Positions 59,868 to 64,000 of a stretch of 64,000 nucleotides of DNA are shown piece by piece. Within the stretch, counting starts at the first letter, position 1. Each line of letters begins with the position of its first letter. The position numbers and the translations under genes are program-made. Under the pieces are notes generated by a model, which had not been told where the DNA came from, did not search any database, and saw only the letters and a program-made list of their open reading frames with translations. The DNA is from Sphingobium sp. AS12 (GTDB taxonomy: Bacteria > Pseudomonadota > Alphaproteobacteria > Sphingomonadales > Sphingomonadaceae), in assembly GCF_019097845.1 (NCBI RefSeq), contig NZ_JAHRGM010000001.1:372001-436000 (forward strand), given 5' to 3'.

Positions 59868-60263
59868 TTAATTCCCAACTGGCAGCCCAAGTTGACCGAG
59901 AGCCTGTTTGGCTAACGATTTCGCAATTTCGATCATTAGCTCAAAACTGGAATTTCCCGCCTTCGCCGCAAAGGATTTAGTCTTTTTCCAAATAGCAGGA
60001 TCTCGAATACTGCTTAAATAATCATGTCCCTTCCAAGACAAGTCAAATATCAAAATGACCAAAATCGTCCGATGAATATTTGTCTTGCTGTTTGCAGTTT
60101 CTGAGACAAGTAGTCCTGCATCGTTCATCATATTAATGTGCAGCCCAATCTGCACGTCACTATATCCATTGATACAAATGTCTTTGGTAAGAATGGGATC
60201 AGATACTGGATGGCTTTCAATCAGTAGAAGCAATTCTCTGATGAGGTCCATGTCCCGTTTCAT
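59868..60263 (-). CDS. DUF2513 protein, low GC, inserted between serS and surE
   Basis: A 131-residue protein with the DUF2513 layout: [19 protein letters not shown], then a winged-helix-like part (GYSDVQIGLHINMMNDAGLL), LSWKGHDYLSSIRDPAIW and KKTKSFAAKAG, ending with a helix. The family is common on phages and mobile elements; its function is not established. It is clearly AT-richer than its neighbours. Its start overlaps the serS stop (TAATG), so it is translated with serS. Probably acquired horizontally. Confidence 0.85.
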   Translation of the reverse strand: MKRDMDLIRELLLLIESHPVSDPILTKDICINGYSDVQIGLHINMMNDAGLLVSETANSKTNIHRTILVILIFDLSWKGHDYLSSIRDPAIWKKTKSFAAKAGNSSFELMIEIAKSLAKQALGQLGLPVGN

Positions 60264-61672
60264 TAGCTGGGCCGCAGTTCGCTGATGCCGCCCATATAGG
60301 GCGCCAGCACCTCCGGCACGATCACGCTGCCATCGGCCTGCTGGTAATTTTCCAGCACCGCCACCAGCGTCCGCCCGACGGCCAGCCCCGACCCGTTCAG
60401 CGTATGCAGGAAGCGCGTCTGCTTCTCCCCTTCCGGCTTGTAGCGGGCGTTCATCCGCCGCGCCTGAAAATCGCCGCAGTTGGAAACCGAACTGATCTCG
60501 CGATAGGTGTTTTGGCTGGGCAACCACACTTCCAGATCCCATGTCTTGCGCGCGCCAAAGCCCATGTCGCCGGTGCAGAGCAGCATCTTGCGATAGGGCA
60601 GGGCGAGCGCCTGAAGGATGCCCTCCGCCGCCGCGCACATGCGTTCATGCTCGGCCTCCGACTCGTCAGGCGCGCAGATCGCGACCAGTTCGACCTTCTC
60701 GAACTGATGCTGCCGAATGAACCCGCGCGTATCGCGCCCGGCGGACCCGGCTTCGGAGCGGAAACAGGGGGTCAGCGCGGTCAGCCGGACGGGCAGGTCA
60801 GCCAGCGGCACAATCTGGTTGGCGACCAGATTGGTGAGGCTGACTTCGGCGGTCGGGATGAGCCAGCGCTTCGGTAGCGAGTCATGATCAGCTTTGAGTT
60901 TTCGAGAAAGTCCCCATACGAACAAATCTCGCGTGGATCTATTGGTGAAATGGCCTTCGCAAGCGATCTCTATTTCTTGCTGAAGTTTTGATAAATCAAG
61001 AGGATATGAGGTGGAAAACAGATCCTCCGCGAACTTCGGCAACTGTCCGGTGCCGAACAAGGCCTCGTCGCGCACCAGCAGAGGCGGATTGACCTCCTCA
61101 TAGCCATTCTGAGCCGTCTGCCGGTCCAGCATGAATTGCGCCAGCGCTCGGTGCAGCCGTGCCATCTGCCCGCGCAACGCAGTGAAGCGCGCGCCGGACA
61201 AAGCCGCGCCGCCCTCAAAATCCAGCCCCAGTGCCGGGCCGAAATCGGCATGGTCCTGCGGCGCAAAGTCGAACGCCCGCACCGTCCCCCAGCGGCTCAC
61301 CTCCACATTGTCGGCTTCGCTGTCGCCTTGCGGCACATCGTCGGCAGGCAGGTTGGGGATCGCCGCCAGCATCGCGCCAAGCGCGTCGCCAACCTCGCGA
61401 TCCTGCGCCTCCAGCACGGGCGTGCCTTCCTTGATCGCTGCGACTTCGGCCTTCAGTGCTTCCGCCTTCTCGACGTCCTTCGCGGCCATGGCCTGACCGA
61501 TCAGCTTGCTCGCCTCGTTGCGACGGGCTTGCCCCACCTGCAACTGCGTCTTGAGCGCCCGGCTTTGCTCGTCCAGCGCCAATATTTCGGCGGACAGGGG
61601 TGCCAGCCCGCGCCGGGCGAGGCCAGCGTCGAAAGCAGCGGGATTTTCGCGGATGAAACGGATGTCGTGCAT
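60263..61672 (-). CDS. serS: Seryl-tRNA synthetase with an AT-rich in-frame insertion
   Basis: A 469-residue class II synthetase, about 40 residues longer than E. coli SerS (430). The N-terminal coiled-coil arm covers about residues 30-100. Class II motifs: [20 protein letters not shown] (motif 2, about 301) and [20 protein letters not shown] (motif 3). The serine-binding [11 protein letters not shown] lies at about 271. Between [10 protein letters not shown] and [10 protein letters not shown], residues about 223-267 (60872-61006) are extra and AT-rich in codon use, while the rest is GC-rich. The insert is mostly helical and charged. It should still be functional because serS is essential, unless a second copy exists. 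Confidence 0.95.
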   Translation of the reverse strand: MHDIRFIRENPAAFDAGLARRGLAPLSAEILALDEQSRALKTQLQVGQARRNEASKLIGQAMAAKDVEKAEALKAEVAAIKEGTPVLEAQDREVGDALGAMLAAIPNLPADDVPQGDSEADNVEVSRWGTVRAFDFAPQDHADFGPALGLDFEGGAALSGARFTALRGQMARLHRALAQFMLDRQTAQNGYEEVNPPLLVRDEALFGTGQLPKFAEDLFSTSYPLDLSKLQQEIEIACEGHFTNRSTRDLFVWGLSRKLKADHDSLPKRWLIPTAEVSLTNLVANQIVPLADLPVRLTALTPCFRSEAGSAGRDTRGFIRQHQFEKVELVAICAPDESEAEHERMCAAAEGILQALALPYRKMLLCTGDMGFGARKTWDLEVWLPSQNTYREISSVSNCGDFQARRMNARYKPEGEKQTRFLHTLNGSGLAVGRTLVAVLENYQQADGSVIVPEVLAPYMGGISELRPS

Positions 61673-61765
61673 GGGGCAGTCCTATGCCGCCGTGCGACGG
61701 GCCACGCAACCCTGCGCGCTGTCATCCGTTAGGCAAGCATCCCGTAAAATGAAAAGGACAAGGCG

Positions 61766-62206
61766 ATGCAGATAGACCAGGACGCGCTCATATTGGTGGC
61801 CGACGGCCGCAAGATGCTGTTTTTCCGTAACAAGGGCGACGCCGCCATCCCCAGCCTGGAAACCGAACAGGTCGAGAAGCAGGATAATCCGGCCGGTCGC
61901 GATCAGGGGACGGACACGCCCGGCCGCGCCTTCAGCTCGGTCGGCGGACATCGCAGCGCCATGTCGGAAACCAATTTCCACGATCTGGAGGAGGATCGCT
62001 TCGCAGCGCAAGCCGCCGATATCCTCAAGCACCGCGCCTTTGCCAATGATTATGAGAAGCTGATCATCGTCGCCCCGCCCGGCACGCTGGGCGAAATGCG
62101 CAAACATTATCACAAGGAAGTCGAAAGCCGCCTGACCGGCGAGATCGCCAAGGATCTGGTCAACCATCCGATCGCCGACATCGAACGGATCATCGCCGAC
62201 AATTGA
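61766..62206 (+). CDS. Host attachment family protein
   Basis: A 146-residue soluble protein of the family named after proteins required for attachment to host cells: ALILVADGRKMLFFRNKGDA at the start, the variable Gly/Asp linker DQGTDTPGRAFSSVGGHRSA, DLEEDRFAAQAADILKHRAF and YEKLIIVAPPGTLGEMRKHY. The fold resembles the eRF1 domain-1 / VLRF-like family. Its role is not settled. It is divergent from serS. Confidence 0.9.
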   Translation: MQIDQDALILVADGRKMLFFRNKGDAAIPSLETEQVEKQDNPAGRDQGTDTPGRAFSSVGGHRSAMSETNFHDLEEDRFAAQAADILKHRAFANDYEKLIIVAPPGTLGEMRKHYHKEVESRLTGEIAKDLVNHPIADIERIIADN

Positions 62207-62278
62207 TTTGGAAGCGACAAAGCTTCCCTTGCCTAAAAAGGAAAGGGATATCGCATGTGACATTGCGTTCCTTTTCAA

Positions 62279-62368
62279 CGTCATCCTGAATTTATTTCAG
62301 GATCCATTTCTCGTTGCGAGCGGCGGTTTTTGGGGCACGATGGATGCTGAAACAAGTTCAGCATGACG
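62279..62368. repeat. Palindromic repeat, CGTCATCCTGAA type
   Basis: CGTCATCCTGAATTTATTTC at the left with TTCAGGATCC, and GGATGCTGAAACAAGTTCAGCATGACG at the right. The outer ends are inverted copies and each end is a hairpin. It is one of the few elements in the 250-base gap after the host-attachment gene. Confidence 0.8.
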
Positions 62369-62411
62369 AGAGTGTATGCTGGGTTTGCAAGAGCATGATC
62401 GCAAACGAAAA

Positions 62412-62444
62412 GGGCGGCCCCCGCTATCGGGAGCCGCCCTTTTT
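62412..62444. terminator. Bidirectional rho-independent terminator
   Basis: GGGCGGC (62412-62418) and GCCGCCC (62433-62439) with five T on the plus side and AAAA before the stem for the minus side. It can end both the host-attachment gene and the convergent Ser-rich gene. Confidence 0.88.
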
Positions 62445-62463
62445 CGCGTCGCTGCCTGACGGA

Positions 62464-63600
62464 TCAGGCGGCCTTGTCGCCCTTGCGCTCGGCAAAGCGG
62501 CGGCGGGCGACCAGTGCGACCGCGGCTGCGCCGAACAGCAGGATCATCGGCGGGGCAGGGACGTCGGTGCCGCCGCTGCTGCTCGATCCGCCGCTGGAGC
62601 TGCTGGACGAGGAGGAGCTGCTGCTGCTCGACGAGGAGGACGAACCGCTCGACCCCGAACTGCCGCTGGAGCCGGAGCTGCCGCTCGATCCGCTGCTGCC
62701 CGTGCTGCCGAAGCTGGACGAACCGCCCGAAGAGGAGGAGCTGCCCGACGACGAGGATGACGACGAAGAACTGCTGCCGCTCGACCCGGAACTGCCCGAC
62801 GATCCGCTGCTGCCGCTCGATCCCGAACTGCCGCTGGAGCCGGAGCTGCCACCCGATCCGCCGCTCGACCCGTGACCATGGCCAGGCTTGCCCGGCTTGC
62901 CGCCGCTCGATCCGCCCGAACTGCTCGATGAGGAGCTGGACGAGGAGGATGAGGACGAAGAGCTGGAACTGGACGAGGACGAGCTGCTGCTGACATTGCC
63001 GCTGGAGGTCGACACATTACCGCTCGACGTCGACACGCCGCTCGATGTGGACACGTTGCCGCTGGACGTGGAAACACCGCCCGTGGAGGTCGAGACGCCA
63101 CCGGTGGAGGTCGAAACGCCGCCGGTCGATGTGGACACGCCGCCCGTGGTCGAACTGGTCGAGCTGCTGATGCCGCCGGTCGAGCTGCTGGTCGAGGAAA
63201 TCACGACCGACCCGCCACCGCTGCCGCCGCCACCGCCGCCGAAGAAACCACCGACGAAGCCGCCGCCGCCAAAGCCGCCGCCACCGCCCATGACCATGGG
63301 AACGGCACCGCCGCCGCCCGACATCATCGGCATTTCAGCCATGGGCATGGGCAGGGGCACGGGAGCCTGATGCGTTACGACCGTAACGGTCTGCGGCACT
63401 GTTTTGGTGACTGTCCGCACCACCTTGCGCTTCACTGTCCGCACGGCATAGCGTTTCCGGGGCGCTGCCGCCTTGGTGCTCTTGCTGCTGTGGACCACTG
63501 CCGGTCGCGCATTTTCGGCAACATGCACCGCGCCACCGCCGATGATCGCCCCGCCGCAAGTGCAGGCGCACAATTTAGCCAAAGCCATCCGTACCGACAT
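62464..63600 (-). CDS. Ser/Gly-rich repetitive protein with PEP-CTERM-like tail
   Basis: A 378-residue protein. The N-terminus (MSVRMALAKLCACTCGGAII) has two Cys and a short hydrophobic part, then a basic Thr/Val/Lys-rich segment (KRKVVRTVTKTVPQTVTVVT), a Gly-rich part, and about 210 residues of low-complexity repeats: TSTGGVS units, long Ser runs and GSSGSSG units. The C-terminus is VPAPP followed by a hydrophobic helix and RRR, the layout of PEP-CTERM sorting tails though with Pro-Ala-Pro. It is probably an exported surface or biofilm protein. Repeat number may vary by slippage. Start ATG 63600. Confidence 0.8.
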   Translation of the reverse strand: MSVRMALAKLCACTCGGAIIGGGAVHVAENARPAVVHSSKSTKAAAPRKRYAVRTVKRKVVRTVTKTVPQTVTVVTHQAPVPLPMPMAEMPMMSGGGGAVPMVMGGGGGFGGGGFVGGFFGGGGGGSGGGSVVISSTSSSTGGISSSTSSTTGGVSTSTGGVSTSTGGVSTSTGGVSTSSGNVSTSSGVSTSSGNVSTSSGNVSSSSSSSSSSSSSSSSSSSSSSSSSGGSSGGKPGKPGHGHGSSGGSGGSSGSSGSSGSSGSSGSSGSSGSSGSSSSSSSSSSGSSSSSGGSSSFGSTGSSGSSGSSGSSGSSGSSGSSSSSSSSSSSSSSSSSGGSSSSGGTDVPAPPMILLFGAAAVALVARRRFAERKGDKAA

Positions 63601-64000
63601 AGGGTCCACTCTTCATCTTGTTGTCCTGCAACCCGGCATTGGCGTTATCCAATGAAGGGCTGCTCGGAACTTCCTATGCGCAAGAACGCAAAAGAAAGCG
63701 TTAACTGCAACGGTGTTAACCCTGAATATGATGGTCAAGTCGAGGGAAATCCTGCCTTCTTCCCAAGGGAAATGGTTAACGTCCCACTATGGAACGACTG
63801 GCGCGTGCCGGGTAAAAATCGCTTGGCATGTTTTGCCCCTTTGCCCCGCTGGCCGGACTCGACAGGACAGGCCAGCGACCTTCCGCGAAATCGGACAGAA
63901 TGAAGCGGACGCGTAAGATTGCCCGCTTGTGTCGCCCTGCGCCCGTCGCTATGAGGCGCCCTCAATGAAAAGTCATGGGCGCCCGGACGTTAAGCGCCGG
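63601..64000. other. Terminal 400 bases: regulatory-type sequence, no supported gene
   Basis: No frame here looks like a protein. Upstream of the Ser-rich gene it holds three TTAAC-type motifs: GTTAAC (63700-63705), GTTAACC (63715-63721) and, reading leftward, TTAACCAT (63772-63779), the CtrA half-site consensus known from alphaproteobacteria. An ATG at 63965 (MKSHGRPDVKRR) could be the start of a gene running off the right edge, but it is too short to judge. Confidence 0.4.

Noticed and set aside
60872..61006. Frameshift or assembly error in serS
   Set aside because: The inserted part is in frame, has coherent AT-rich codons and no stop, and both flanks resume correct SerS sequence.
63965..64000. 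Start of a new gene at the right edge
   Set aside because: Only 12 codons are visible, with no ribosome site or recognisable motif; left as undefined.

Overview
The window looks like the chromosome of a sphingomonad-type alphaproteobacterium (Sphingobium/Sphingomonas relatives). It is GC-rich, carries a gene-transfer-agent (GTA) type gene cluster, a TrcR/DUF1013 regulator and a YdcH protein, and its intergenic spaces are full of the palindromic REP-like repeats seen in that group. This placement is inference from gene content. I see no rRNA, tRNA, CRISPR array, integrase or transposase.

1-11.1 kb: a truncated aminotransferase, a scar of two broken genes (LacI-type regulator and short-chain dehydrogenase ends), an acyl-CoA dehydrogenase behind a near-consensus promoter with an inverted-repeat operator candidate, then a leftward housekeeping block dedA-lnt-metK-(secreted protein)-trmB. 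Further right lie a TonB-like protein and a glutathione S-transferase.

11.2-31.4 kb: a GTA-like cluster. On the + strand it runs small terminase, large terminase, portal, a small membrane protein, prohead protease, capsid, adaptor/connectors, tail protein, tail chaperones, short tape measure, gp12-gp15-type baseplate/tip genes and a DUF2793 protein. All recognised genes are open. The cluster is broken up by genes unrelated to virion assembly (YdcH, an M28 peptidase, a glycine-zipper protein, a TonB-C-like protein, a PhyH dioxygenase, a low-GC unknown protein and a small exported protein), most on the opposite strand. Five copies of one palindromic repeat separate the head genes, and two copies of another sit at further gene junctions. 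Three GTA genes are preceded by terminator-shaped hairpins. The gp12-type gene is a long fusion with a hydrolase-like N-terminal region.

31.5-48.5 kb: ompA-type porin, Cu/Zn superoxide dismutase, thpR, a Bax-inhibitor-1 family protein, a second GST, a low-GC patch with two orphan genes, clpA, DUF1192, quinone oxidoreductase, an LpxH-like phosphoesterase with a glycosyltransferase, trcR, a fatty acyl-CoA ligase, msrA, tsaC and a DUF815 ATPase.

48.5-64 kb: a PQQ-type sugar dehydrogenase, a tight marR-nlpC/P60-argC set, an M17 aminopeptidase, lipoproteins, and a leftward block serS-DUF2513-surE-nlpD-like-K+ channel-rimO. In this block serS carries an AT-rich in-frame insertion of about 45 codons, and an equally AT-rich DUF2513 gene has been placed between serS and surE. 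The window ends with a host-attachment family protein and a very repetitive Ser/Gly-rich surface-type protein with a PEP-CTERM-like tail.
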